Shown one piece after another: positions 14,046 through 22,324 of a stretch of DNA of 27,622 nt. This DNA comes from Candidatus Cloacimonadota bacterium (GTDB lineage Bacteria > Cloacimonadota > Cloacimonadia > Cloacimonadales > Cloacimonadaceae). Location of the stretch: NCBI GenBank assembly GCA_028681035.1, contig JAQUJJ010000039.1:1-27622 (forward strand), read 5' to 3'. Position 1 is the stretch's first letter. Each line of letters starts with the position of its first letter. Both the position numbers and the translations under genes were made by a program. Below the pieces are notes generated by a model that worked only from the letters and a program-made list of their open reading frames with translations, made no database searches and was not told the origin of the DNA.

Positions 14046-15910
14046 GTTTGATTATCCTGCATTATTAGTTTACTCAGTTTGTCTGCCGTAAAGCCTATTT
14101 GCTCCAGCAGCAAATCTGTCTTGCCATGAGTAATGAATTCATCAGGGTAGCCGAAGTTTTGCACAATAACCGAATACTTGCTTAACAACTGAGAAATCCG
14201 TGAACCTATTCCCCCAATTATAGAGCCGTTTTCAAACGTGTAAATGTGATGGCAGGAAGTGCCCAAAACAGATAAAGCATCCTCATCCAGCGGCTTTAAA
14301 CAGGGAAACCTTAATAGATAGGGATTAAGCCCTGCTTGTTTAAGCTTTCCCCACACTTGTTCACCAAGCTGGAAGGCAGATCCGGCAGTAATTAAAGCTA
14401 TCCCTTCGCCCTTCTGATGAAACACTGCTTTGTTATAGCTAAACTCTGCCGTTTCTGTATCTTGAAGTTCACAGGGTGCAGTTCCTCTGGGGTAGCGAAT
14501 GGCAACAGGTCCGTCCATATAATTAGCTGCCCACTTCATCATAGCTTCCATTTCATTGGCTGTATAAGGAGATAGAATAACAAGATTGGGAATAAAGTTT
14601 AAAAAAGCAAGATCAAAGGCACCGTGGTGAGTTGCCCCATCTTCGCCTACCAAGCCCGCACGATCTATACAGAACACGACAGGTAAACGGGGCATAGCTA
14701 CATCGTGGATGATTTGGTCTAAAGCGCGTTGAAGAAAGGTGGAATAAATTGTTACAAATGGTTTTATGCCCTTGGTTGCCATGCCGGCTGCCATGGTTAC
14801 TGCGTGTTGCTCGGCAATGCCAACATCAAAGAATCGATCGGGAAAACTCTGCTCAAATGGGCTTAGTCCAGTTCCAGTTGCCATCGCTGCGGTGATAGCC
14901 GTAATATTCTCTTGCTTTTCAGCGAGGCGAACTAAGCATTTACCCATTACCTCACACCAGCTTTCTTTGCCGCTGCAAATAGGCTCACCGCTTTTTGGTT
15001 CAAAGGGTCCTATTCCGTGAAAGAGAGAAGCATTCTTTTCTGCGGGGGCATAGCCTTTGCCTTTTTGAGTTACTACATGGATAAGCACGGGACCTACCAT
15101 AAAGTTCTTAACACGTTTTAAGATAGACACTAAGTGGTCAATATCATGCCCGTCGATGGGTCCCACATACTTAAAACCAAGGTCTTCAAAGATAATATTT
15201 GGGATTAAGATGTTCATCATGGATTCTTCCAGCTTCCTGGCACCATAAATGAACCTGCGTCGGACGCTGGAGGGAAGGCTGCCGCTTAAATCCCAAATCT
15301 GTTGTTTTAGAGTGTTATAGGAACGGCTTGCCATCATGCGTGCCATGTATTTCTGCAAACCACCCACGTTTTTAGAGATGGACATGGCATTGTCGTTCAA
15401 GATTACAATGAACTTGTCCTTTTGTAAGTGTCCTGCGTGATTTAAGGCTTCAAAACTAATACCACCGGTTAAAGCACCGTCGCCAATAACAGCAATGCTA
15501 TGACCAGTTTGGGAAGTAATATCTCTGGCGCAGGCGATACCTAAGGCAGCAGAGATGGAAGTGCTGCTATGTCCCGTGGAAAAAGCATCGTAGGGGCTTT
15601 CGTCACGGTTAGTAAAGCCGCTAATTCCTCCAAGGGTGCGCAAAGTATCAAACTTAGCATTGCGTCCGGTAAGTATTTTCCAGCCATAGCTCTGATGCCC
15701 CACATCCCAAACAATACGGTCTTTTAGTGGATCGAAGAGATGCAGCAAAGCTATAGTAAAATCTACCGTACCCAAGCTAGGGGCTAAGTGTCCACCTGTG
15801 TGGGAAACAACTTCCACGATGCGGGCACGGACTTCTTTGGCTAGTAGTTGCAACTCGTTAGAGTCGAGTTCTTTAATAACTTGCGGGTCTGTAATTCGTT
15901 CTAATATCAT
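14042..15910 (-). CDS. dxs: 1-deoxy-D-xylulose-5-phosphate synthase
   Basis: This 622-residue protein has the normal length of a DXS. It catalyses the thiamine-diphosphate-dependent condensation of pyruvate and glyceraldehyde 3-phosphate, the first step of the MEP isoprenoid pathway. Visible motifs are the GHQSYG histidine (residue 72), the ThDP/Mg site GDGALTGG (143-150) with the downstream NDN, THKGKGY-like TQKGKGYAPAE (281-291), and the catalytic Glu367 in DVGIAEQHAV. RAGLVGEDGATHHGAFD is the transketolase pyrimidine-domain signature. The ATG lies about 20 bp after the vWA-protein stop and the gene overlaps mnmE by 4 bases. No other MEP gene is in the window. Confidence 0.97.
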   Translation of the reverse strand: MILERITDPQVIKELDSNELQLLAKEVRARIVEVVSHTGGHLAPSLGTVDFTIALLHLFDPLKDRIVWDVGHQSYGWKILTGRNAKFDTLRTLGGISGFTNRDESPYDAFSTGHSSTSISAALGIACARDITSQTGHSIAVIGDGALTGGISFEALNHAGHLQKDKFIVILNDNAMSISKNVGGLQKYMARMMASRSYNTLKQQIWDLSGSLPSSVRRRFIYGARKLEESMMNILIPNIIFEDLGFKYVGPIDGHDIDHLVSILKRVKNFMVGPVLIHVVTQKGKGYAPAEKNASLFHGIGPFEPKSGEPICSGKESWCEVMGKCLVRLAEKQENITAITAAMATGTGLSPFEQSFPDRFFDVGIAEQHAVTMAAGMATKGIKPFVTIYSTFLQRALDQIIHDVAMPRLPVVFCIDRAGLVGEDGATHHGAFDLAFLNFIPNLVILSPYTANEMEAMMKWAANYMDGPVAIRYPRGTAPCELQDTETAEFSYNKAVFHQKGEGIALITAGSAFQLGEQVWGKLKQAGLNPYLLRFPCLKPLDEDALSVLGTSCHHIYTFENGSIIGGIGSRISQLLSKYSVIVQNFGYPDEFITHGKTDLLLEQIGFTADKLSKLIMQDNQT

Positions 15911-15931
15911 GGTTAGTCCCTGTTTTTAGGG

Positions 15932-17851
15932 TTAAGGTTTGGATCTAGATTCCTCAAGCTTAACAATTATCAGCTCTATCAGAACCAAAGCAAAAGCGAT
16001 AGCAAGCAGGATTTTCCACAGGTCGTGTCCCAATCTGGATAAGAAAAGCTTGCTTTCCCAGTTTTTCCCAAGGCTTTTTACACCTAAGGGAAGGTTGCTG
16101 CGGTTCTGCGAATCATTATAGTCAATATTAAAAGCCAACATGCTTTCGTTGGGTGTACCTGGTTCAATGGAGTATATGCCGGGCACATCCGCTAATTGTT
16201 TGGGGTTAACCACCACTTCGCCACCGGGTAAGCGGAGCTTGGCAGCACTAATAACCTCGCCCAGCAGGTGATTGTTTTCGGCTATATCCGAGCTGGAATC
16301 ATAATTAAAAGTACGAAAGGCAAGCACCGGGAAGGCTGAATCCATAAAGAAAGTATTCGAGGGGCTGGTGATATCCCAAAGCCAGAGGCTTTGTTTATCT
16401 TTTTGGATTGCCAAGAGTGTATTCTGAGCCGTTACGATAGCAACGGAGCTATTGGCTGAACTTTGCCAATAGCTGGCAATAGTGCTGTGCTTAAGCTGCT
16501 TATCTGCTATCAGCGAGCTGATATAATGGTGTTTGTTAAGCAGGCTAATGTTTAAGGGTTTGTTGCTATAATCCTTTAGGCTCACTCCGAATGTGGATTG
16601 TAAGTAAGATTTCATATCTCCGGAGACGGAGTTCCCAAGGCAGATTAGTAATCCCAGCTTGCGGTTGCTGATGGCAGTTAAAATCTCATGGAGTTTGGGC
16701 GTTAACACTCCAGGCTCGTATAGTATCAGCATGTTATAGCTATCCAGTAAACTTAAGGATAGGTTTTCGGGGCGGATAAGCTGCGGTGCTCCGCCATAAT
16801 AAACGCTTAGAAGCGAAGAGAGGAAGAAAGGCAAGCTTTGCGCTTGGGTAACCACTCCCAGTTTCGGCTTTTGAAAATGGGGGAAGGCAAAGTAGCAACG
16901 ATTATCCTGGGTCTGCCGTTCGTCTGCCACTTCAATATAGCCGCCATGCCAGCCATCTTTATCCACATTAAAAGTGATACTTTCGCTAATGCTTTGGCGA
17001 GCAGGGATATTCACAAACTTGTCTGCCAATTTAATCTCACCAACTACGGCTTGGACAAGCACATCTTTACGCAGGGTGTTCCCTTGGTTTTCCAAGGTAA
17101 ATTGAATGGTTTGCTGCTGGCGTTTATCCACCATTTGGGGTAGTACTTTGGCAGCGGTGCAGGCAATGTTGGCATAATCTTGGGCTTCCGGCAGCGGTAT
17201 TGAGGCGAGTGGAACGGGAGTTTTAAGTTTTACAGGCTCACAGCGATTATCGGAGATTAGGTAAATCTCCTGATTGGGCATCTGGCTTTCATGCAGCTTG
17301 GTTTCTGCGAACTGTAACATATCCTCAAGAGGCAGAGGAGTGTAGCTTACCGTTATTTGCTCAATAAGGCTGGAAGGAAGTGTGCCAGCGTAGATCTGCG
17401 CATGCAGTTGGTTCCAGCTATTGTTGGAAGTTACCAGAATCAGCCTATCGTTTTGGGTGGCGCGTGCATTTATCTTAGCCAAAGCCTCTTTAGCATACTG
17501 GAGAGAGCTTTTGCCGCCTTCCGTGTAATCCATACTGTAAGATGTGTCCAATAAGATGGCAATCGCCGTGGGAGGATGCTTTGCGGAGGGTTTTAACTTG
17601 GCAGAACGGAACATGGGACGGGCAACCGCCAAAGCAACCAAAAGAATAATAAGCATTCTAATGATAAGCAACAGGATGTTCTTCAGCTTACTGCGGCTTT
17701 TCTCCTGTTCTTTACTAAGCTTAATGAATCTAATGGACGGGAAGATTACTCTTAATGGTTTCTTCTTTGCCAATAGCCAGATCAAGAGAGGCAAGATTGT
17801 GGCTGCTGCAAAGAACAGCAAAGAGGCATTGAGGAAACTGAGTTCAAACAT
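15932..17851 (-). CDS. BatA-like membrane protein with vWA domain
   Basis: This 639-residue protein starts with a BatA-type N-terminal region: one membrane helix (LLFFAAATILPLLIWLLA, ~11-28), the motif RVIFPSIRFI, then a second helix (IRMLIILLVALAVARPMF). A vWA domain follows, with MIDAS residues in LLDTSYSMD (DxSxS) and later YLISDNRCE. The middle and C-terminal parts are probably periplasmic, and the protein ends with a third helix (LWKILLAIAFALVLIELIIV). Related proteins occur across Bacteroidota and other FCB lineages; their function is poorly known, and aerotolerance (Bat) assignments should not be transferred. It overlaps the PorV-like gene by one base and precedes dxs closely. Confidence 0.8.
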   Translation of the reverse strand: MFELSFLNASLLFFAAATILPLLIWLLAKKKPLRVIFPSIRFIKLSKEQEKSRSKLKNILLLIIRMLIILLVALAVARPMFRSAKLKPSAKHPPTAIAILLDTSYSMDYTEGGKSSLQYAKEALAKINARATQNDRLILVTSNNSWNQLHAQIYAGTLPSSLIEQITVSYTPLPLEDMLQFAETKLHESQMPNQEIYLISDNRCEPVKLKTPVPLASIPLPEAQDYANIACTAAKVLPQMVDKRQQQTIQFTLENQGNTLRKDVLVQAVVGEIKLADKFVNIPARQSISESITFNVDKDGWHGGYIEVADERQTQDNRCYFAFPHFQKPKLGVVTQAQSLPFFLSSLLSVYYGGAPQLIRPENLSLSLLDSYNMLILYEPGVLTPKLHEILTAISNRKLGLLICLGNSVSGDMKSYLQSTFGVSLKDYSNKPLNISLLNKHHYISSLIADKQLKHSTIASYWQSSANSSVAIVTAQNTLLAIQKDKQSLWLWDITSPSNTFFMDSAFPVLAFRTFNYDSSSDIAENNHLLGEVISAAKLRLPGGEVVVNPKQLADVPGIYSIEPGTPNESMLAFNIDYNDSQNRSNLPLGVKSLGKNWESKLFLSRLGHDLWKILLAIAFALVLIELIIVKLEESRSKP

Positions 17852-18894
17852 TAGATACCTAAGCTTAAGGAGAAGAGATACTCGCTATCGGACATCTTCA
17901 TGCCCTTGTTATTAAGGGAAAAATCGAAACGAACGTTCTTATAGTAGTAGCCGCCACCAAAGGTGTAATTAATGTTGTCTGTGCCATAGAAATCTTGGCT
18001 GTAAACGCCTAAACGCAGATCCATGGTCTGTCTGGAAGAGTTCTGGGCACTGGGCGTACTTTGGCTAAAATCCCAGGTGTAGCCATAACCCAAATGGTAG
18101 GTGGTTTCGGGCTTGTTGGAAATCTGGCTTTGCAAACCGACATTCCAATGGCTGCTGCCGCTATCATAAGCAAGACCTAAGCTCATGCGGCGTTGGATGG
18201 ATACAGAGTCGTAATTCTCCCACCATAATCTTGACAATAAATCGTAGGCACAGCCTGCATAAGTGTAGTTTCCTTGTTTAAAGGTAAAGCCTAAGTCCGT
18301 AGAAAATCCTTTTACCTTGTCGTCTATAAAGGCATCCCTGATTAAAGAATTGTTATATCTGTGTTCTGCAAGATAAACAAGCCTGCCGGATAGGTATTTA
18401 AGGCTTAAGCCAGCACCCAGTTTATCATACTTTTTATCTTGCCCGCCAATGGATATCTGCACCTTATCTAACTGGTAATCATAGTATTTGCTATAAACAC
18501 CATCTGCACTAAACTCGCTAATATGCACTCCTGCAACTGGCTGATAGCCAAAAGAGGCTTGCTTGGTATTTAATACGAAGTATTTAAACTGTTTGCTCTT
18601 TAATGAATTGCTGATGCTAACAGCTTCCAAGAAGTTCATGTCGTCTGTGTTTCTAAGTCTGAATGATGTGGAGAAAGAGCTAATCTCAGTGGTTGCCAGC
18701 AGTGCGGGATTTGAGTATGCTGCAAAGGGGTCGTCGCTATTGTTCAAGTTTATCCCGCCCATAGCCATTGTGATAGGGGATACATTGTTTTCAGGCGTAG
18801 CATAATCGTAGGATGTGATGGGAAGTGCCGCTTGCGCACCAAGAATCCCTGTTAACAAGAGGGCAACCAAGGCTAGTACGTATTCTTTAAACAT
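17851..18894 (-). CDS. PorV/PorQ-like outer-membrane beta-barrel protein
   Basis: This 347-residue protein has a Sec signal peptide (EYVLALVALLLTGILGAQAA, ~4-23). It has the family's N-terminal motif PITMAMGGINLNNSDDPFAAYSNPALL (~40-66), with the Asp-rich turn and NPA typical of PorV/PorQ. The rest alternates hydrophobic and polar residues in aromatic-rich strands and ends with an outer-membrane-like strand (LFSLSLGI). PorV and PorQ take part in type IX secretion and surface attachment in Bacteroidota. The co-located C25 protease with a FlgD-like tail makes a role in surface protein export plausible, but this is inference. It sits 15 bp after the PAP2 gene. Confidence 0.75.
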   Translation of the reverse strand: MFKEYVLALVALLLTGILGAQAALPITSYDYATPENNVSPITMAMGGINLNNSDDPFAAYSNPALLATTEISSFSTSFRLRNTDDMNFLEAVSISNSLKSKQFKYFVLNTKQASFGYQPVAGVHISEFSADGVYSKYYDYQLDKVQISIGGQDKKYDKLGAGLSLKYLSGRLVYLAEHRYNNSLIRDAFIDDKVKGFSTDLGFTFKQGNYTYAGCAYDLLSRLWWENYDSVSIQRRMSLGLAYDSGSSHWNVGLQSQISNKPETTYHLGYGYTWDFSQSTPSAQNSSRQTMDLRLGVYSQDFYGTDNINYTFGGGYYYKNVRFDFSLNNKGMKMSDSEYLFSLSLGI

Positions 18895-18909
18895 TAATAC
18901 TCCATGTAG

Positions 18910-19860
18910 TTAGTGAAAACCGGCAAAGCTAAGCTTGCCCCGCACATAGTTTGCCAGATAATAAGCACCGATACCGGTGAACACTCCTGCAAAGGCATCT
19001 ATTGCCCAATGATAGTGGCAATAGACTGTGGCAATGGTTAAAAAGAAAGCTATAATGGCAAAGACGATGCCCACGGGCTTTACAAACCTTAAAGCAGCTA
19101 TCGTGAGAACTAAGGTAACAGCTATATGGCTACTGGGGAAAGCACCGCCTAAGTGATCGGAAGTGCGGTAGATAAACACCATTATATGGGTAAATAACCC
19201 GCCCTGATAGGTTTTAGTAAGCTCCATCGCTTCTGGGATGAACCTAGCTCCGATAACAGGTAAAACAGAGAATATGGTGTAGCAGAGATAGAATGCGAAG
19301 GTGAGGTTAAAGATAAGCTCTTTAAAGGCTTTGGGCTGCTTGAAATACAGATAAACGGGTAATCCTGCAATCATGGGATAATAGCAAAAATAGGCGAAAT
19401 GGAACAGCTCTTGAGCTGCCACGTTACTAAATGTTTTACCCCAGACGAGAGATGGGTAATAGCCAAATACACTCTTATCTATGCCCATGAACCAGGGATC
19501 GAGCCAATCAGTGAAGATTATGCGGTTGAAAGCATGACCGGAGGTGAAGAAATAACCAAATAGCAATACTGGATAGATACTCCTGATAAAGCTCAATACA
19601 GATTTGGCACGAGGCTTGCTTTCCACCCAAGCTTGCTTTTGCAACCAAGCTAAGATAAGCACTATCGTAGCAACTCCCAAGTAAACAGGGATGTGTATCC
19701 AAGGTTCATTTACCCGGGATATGCCGATACTCATATAGGCAAGAATCCAACTGCAGAACACAAGCGTAATGAAATCTATTGCAGAAAGAAAGCTTATCTC
19801 TGACATACGAGGTTGAGATACAACGTAGTTTTGTTTATGCTTGGGGGATGGCTTTGTCAT
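18910..19860 (-). CDS. PAP2-family membrane phosphatase/phosphotransferase (PAP2_3-like)
   Basis: This 316-residue protein has about six or seven membrane helices. It has the PAP2 catalytic motifs GGAFPSSHIAV (His245) and HYHWAIDAFAG (His284, Asp288). The GGxFPSxH...HxxxD form resembles the AUR1/inositol-phosphorylceramide-synthase branch (PAP2_3) more than undecaprenyl-diphosphatases. Such enzymes hydrolyse lipid phosphates or transfer headgroups at the membrane. Its start overlaps the end of the GNAT gene by 26 bases, and plsY-like lies one gene further upstream, so a role in membrane lipid synthesis is likely. The substrate cannot be read from sequence. Lipid A or bacitracin-type phosphatase activity is the main alternative. 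Confidence 0.8.
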   Translation of the reverse strand: MTKPSPKHKQNYVVSQPRMSEISFLSAIDFITLVFCSWILAYMSIGISRVNEPWIHIPVYLGVATIVLILAWLQKQAWVESKPRAKSVLSFIRSIYPVLLFGYFFTSGHAFNRIIFTDWLDPWFMGIDKSVFGYYPSLVWGKTFSNVAAQELFHFAYFCYYPMIAGLPVYLYFKQPKAFKELIFNLTFAFYLCYTIFSVLPVIGARFIPEAMELTKTYQGGLFTHIMVFIYRTSDHLGGAFPSSHIAVTLVLTIAALRFVKPVGIVFAIIAFFLTIATVYCHYHWAIDAFAGVFTGIGAYYLANYVRGKLSFAGFH

Positions 19861-20962
19861 ACAACCTATAGGTCTTATAGATTACTGCATCCAGCTTCTC
19901 GGCTACATGTTTCATCAGCGTGTTGTTCTCTAACACCCAGGAGAATTCTCCGCGCACATAACCTTTGGGGATGCCATTGGTATATGAATGATAGTGAAAT
20001 ACGCTATCTATTCCTCTTCCCTGAAACTCTTTTATTACACCCATAGTAATAACCCTAGCAGAACCGATGCGCTTTTTGGCAATGGCTGCCTTAATCAAGG
20101 TAATCGGGTTAATCCTGCCATTCATCACTTTCAGTACTTCATTATAATTGGGTAAGGCTAAACTAAAACCGACGGGGTTGCCATCAATTTCGGCAATGAA
20201 CACCATATCAGGATCGGCTATGGGGAGCAATTCGCCCACGATATGGTCAAATTCTGCCTTAGTCATAGGTACGTTGCCCCAGTTATATTCCCACGCCTTG
20301 GTGTATATTTGGAAGACTGTCTCTATATCTATCTTCATCTGTTTCTTGTTTCTTGATAGCGAACGAATCTTCACACCTGTGCGCCTGGTTACCAAATCCA
20401 CCATCCTCTTTATACGTTCCGGTATTTCGTTGCGGATACTTAAGTAAGCATATAAATCCATGGTTTTAGTTAAGCCCCAGCTTTCATATAGCTTCTGATA
20501 ATAGCGCATATCATGGCGCATCATCACCATCGGTGGTGTATCAAAGCCATCTACTAGCAAGCCAAGCTCTTCATTCACAGAGAAGTTCATGGGTCCCCGC
20601 ATAGAGGTGAATCCCCTTTTGCTATTCCACTCATAGGCGGTATCAAAGAGAGCATTTGCCACCTCTTGTTCGTCTATACACTCAAAAAAGCCAAAGAAAC
20701 CGATGTTTTCTGTATGCTCTATGTTGTGCTGGGTATTGGAGTGCGCCGATATTCTTCCCACAACCTTCTCATCTTGCATGGCGAGAAAGAGCTTTACCTC
20801 AGAATGCTGGTAATATGGGTTTTTAGTGGGATTGAAGAACTTCTTCTGTTCGCCAATTAGAGGTGGTATCCAATTTGGCTCATTCTTATACAGTTCAAAG
20901 GGCAGCATAATAAACTGCTGCAACTGTTTGGGCGAATCTACAGGAACAATCTTTAGCATCAT
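19835..20962 (-). CDS. GNAT-fold acyltransferase, long (~375 aa) lipid-associated type
   Basis: This 375-residue protein begins IVPVDSPKQLQQFIMLPFELYKNEPNWIPPL, then NPYYQHSEVKLFLA, VVGRISAHSN, ENIGFFGFFEC and SMRGPMNFSVNEELGLLVDGFDTPPMVMM. These blocks mark a family of long GNAT-like proteins that includes YghO-type acyltransferases. A second half contains the acetyl-CoA-type segment FIAEIDGNPVGFSLALPN and later GVIKEFQGRGIDSVF (the RGxG-like loop). To my knowledge the bacterial ceramide synthase found in Caulobacter belongs to a GNAT-like group of this kind, so lipid acylation is a reasonable guess, strengthened by the PAP2_3 and PlsY-like neighbours. Two ATGs are adjacent; GGAG favours the second (20959). 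Confidence 0.75.
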   Translation of the reverse strand: MMLKIVPVDSPKQLQQFIMLPFELYKNEPNWIPPLIGEQKKFFNPTKNPYYQHSEVKLFLAMQDEKVVGRISAHSNTQHNIEHTENIGFFGFFECIDEQEVANALFDTAYEWNSKRGFTSMRGPMNFSVNEELGLLVDGFDTPPMVMMRHDMRYYQKLYESWGLTKTMDLYAYLSIRNEIPERIKRMVDLVTRRTGVKIRSLSRNKKQMKIDIETVFQIYTKAWEYNWGNVPMTKAEFDHIVGELLPIADPDMVFIAEIDGNPVGFSLALPNYNEVLKVMNGRINPITLIKAAIAKKRIGSARVITMGVIKEFQGRGIDSVFHYHSYTNGIPKGYVRGEFSWVLENNTLMKHVAEKLDAVIYKTYRLYDKAIPQA

Positions 20963-20978
20963 TTACTCCATTTATGGC

Positions 20979-21623
20979 TTATATTTCACCAAGTTTCTTG
21001 GACACGATAATGTTTAGTGCACCCATCAGGACAGCAACGCCAAGCATGATGGGAACAAAATAAGGAGGTAGTTCCTTACGGAAAGCGGGGATAATGGGAT
21101 AGAATATCTGATATAACACAACCGGCAGGATCACGATTAGATACTGAGAGAAACGAATCTGATGAAACTTTGTTACCAATATCCATGCTATGAAAGCGGT
21201 TATCAGCGTTGGGTAAAAAATGAAATATGCAACAAAACCCATATAAGTGAATATCCCTCGTCCGCCCCTAAAGTGGTGCGTAAGCGGTAAGCAATGCCCA
21301 ATTAACATACCTATGCCGTACAACAGTAAAATGTAGGGTTGCAGTAGAGGGGTAATGCCCTCTATTGCACCTGTATTGGCAAGAAGTCTTAACAGCATTT
21401 CAACAACCAATAGGAACAAATACGCTTTGGCTGCATCTAATGCGCCTACTAGCACTCCCATGGACTTGCTGATGTTTTCATAGATGTTTTCGGTATCGGC
21501 TAATCCAGTGCCGATTTTGTAAATATCCAGAGAGCGGAAACTTTTGGTTACAATCCTAGCAGTGGAGAAACTGCCGTATAAGTAAGACAGACAGAGGATT
21601 ACAAGGGCGATTAGGTAGCTCAA
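20979..21623 (-). CDS. PlsY-like glycerol-3-phosphate acyltransferase, divergent
   Basis: This 214-residue protein has five or six membrane helices. It follows the PlsY plan: YLYGSFSTARIV, then DIYKIGTG (34-40), then GHCLPLTHHFRGGRG (109-123), equivalent to the GHxxPxxxxFKGGKG loop. PlsY moves an acyl group from acyl-phosphate to glycerol-3-phosphate. The usual GSGNxGATN motif, however, is replaced by GTGLADTEN (38-46), which changes residues in the glycerol-phosphate loop. It may be a paralogue with another acceptor rather than the main PlsY. It overlaps the yggS start region by 4 bases and precedes the GNAT gene by 16 bp. Confidence 0.8.
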   Translation of the reverse strand: MSYLIALVILCLSYLYGSFSTARIVTKSFRSLDIYKIGTGLADTENIYENISKSMGVLVGALDAAKAYLFLLVVEMLLRLLANTGAIEGITPLLQPYILLLYGIGMLIGHCLPLTHHFRGGRGIFTYMGFVAYFIFYPTLITAFIAWILVTKFHQIRFSQYLIVILPVVLYQIFYPIIPAFRKELPPYFVPIMLGVAVLMGALNIIVSKKLGEI

Positions 21624-22324
21624 AAATTACCTCCAATAGCCCGCTGTCCAAAGATGGCAGAACCAATGCGAAGCATGTTAGCCCCTTCTTCTAAGGCTAT
21701 CAGATAGTCGTGGCTCATGCCCATGGAAAGATAGTCCATATTTACGTTAGGGATTTCTCTCTTTTTTATTTCATCAAAGAGGGTTTTCATCTTTGCAAAC
21801 AAGGGACGGCTTACTTCTGGTTTATCAAGCTTGCCAATGGTCATCAGCCCTCTGATACATAGGGTGCTATAGCGGGAGATTTCTTCCACGCACTCTATGG
21901 CATTGGAAAAGCTTACTCCGCTTTTGGTGGCTTCTTCACTGATATTTACCTGAATTAGGATATCTTGAAAGCGATTCGTGCGCCCCAAAGCCAAATGCAG
22001 TTTTTGAGCAATATAGGTGGAATCAACTGAATGGATGAGATAGGGCTTTAGGCTTAGCAACTGGTTAATCTTATTGCTCTGCAAATGCCCGATAAAGTGA
22101 AAGCCTTCGTATGCTACACTCAGAAGAGGAACTTTGTGCATGGCTTCTTGCACCTTGTTTTCGCCAAAGTGCTTAATCCCAGCTTTAAGGGCTGTGTCTA
22201 TCGCATCTACGGCATGAGTTTTGGTAACTGCTACCAGGGTAATGTGTTCATCCTGACGTCCAAGTTGTCCCATTTTGTTTTCTATAGTAAAGCGGATAGT
22301 TTCTATATTCTTAGATATTCTCAT
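21620..22324 (-). CDS. yggS: YggS/PROSC family PLP-binding homeostasis protein
   Basis: This 234-residue protein is of normal length for the family and has the single alanine-racemase-like TIM-barrel domain. The PLP lysine is Lys35 in LVAVTKTHAV. Other conserved blocks are FGENKVQEA (~53-61), FHFIGHLQSNKIN, SVDS, VNISEEATKSGV, IRGLMTIG, LSMGMSHDYLIALEEGANMLRIGSAIFG. YggS-like proteins bind PLP without known enzyme activity and buffer vitamin B6 and amino-acid pools. The ATG overlaps the C25 protease stop by 4 bases and the stop overlaps plsY-like by 4 bases. Confidence 0.93.
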   Translation of the reverse strand: MRISKNIETIRFTIENKMGQLGRQDEHITLVAVTKTHAVDAIDTALKAGIKHFGENKVQEAMHKVPLLSVAYEGFHFIGHLQSNKINQLLSLKPYLIHSVDSTYIAQKLHLALGRTNRFQDILIQVNISEEATKSGVSFSNAIECVEEISRYSTLCIRGLMTIGKLDKPEVSRPLFAKMKTLFDEIKKREIPNVNMDYLSMGMSHDYLIALEEGANMLRIGSAIFGQRAIGGNF

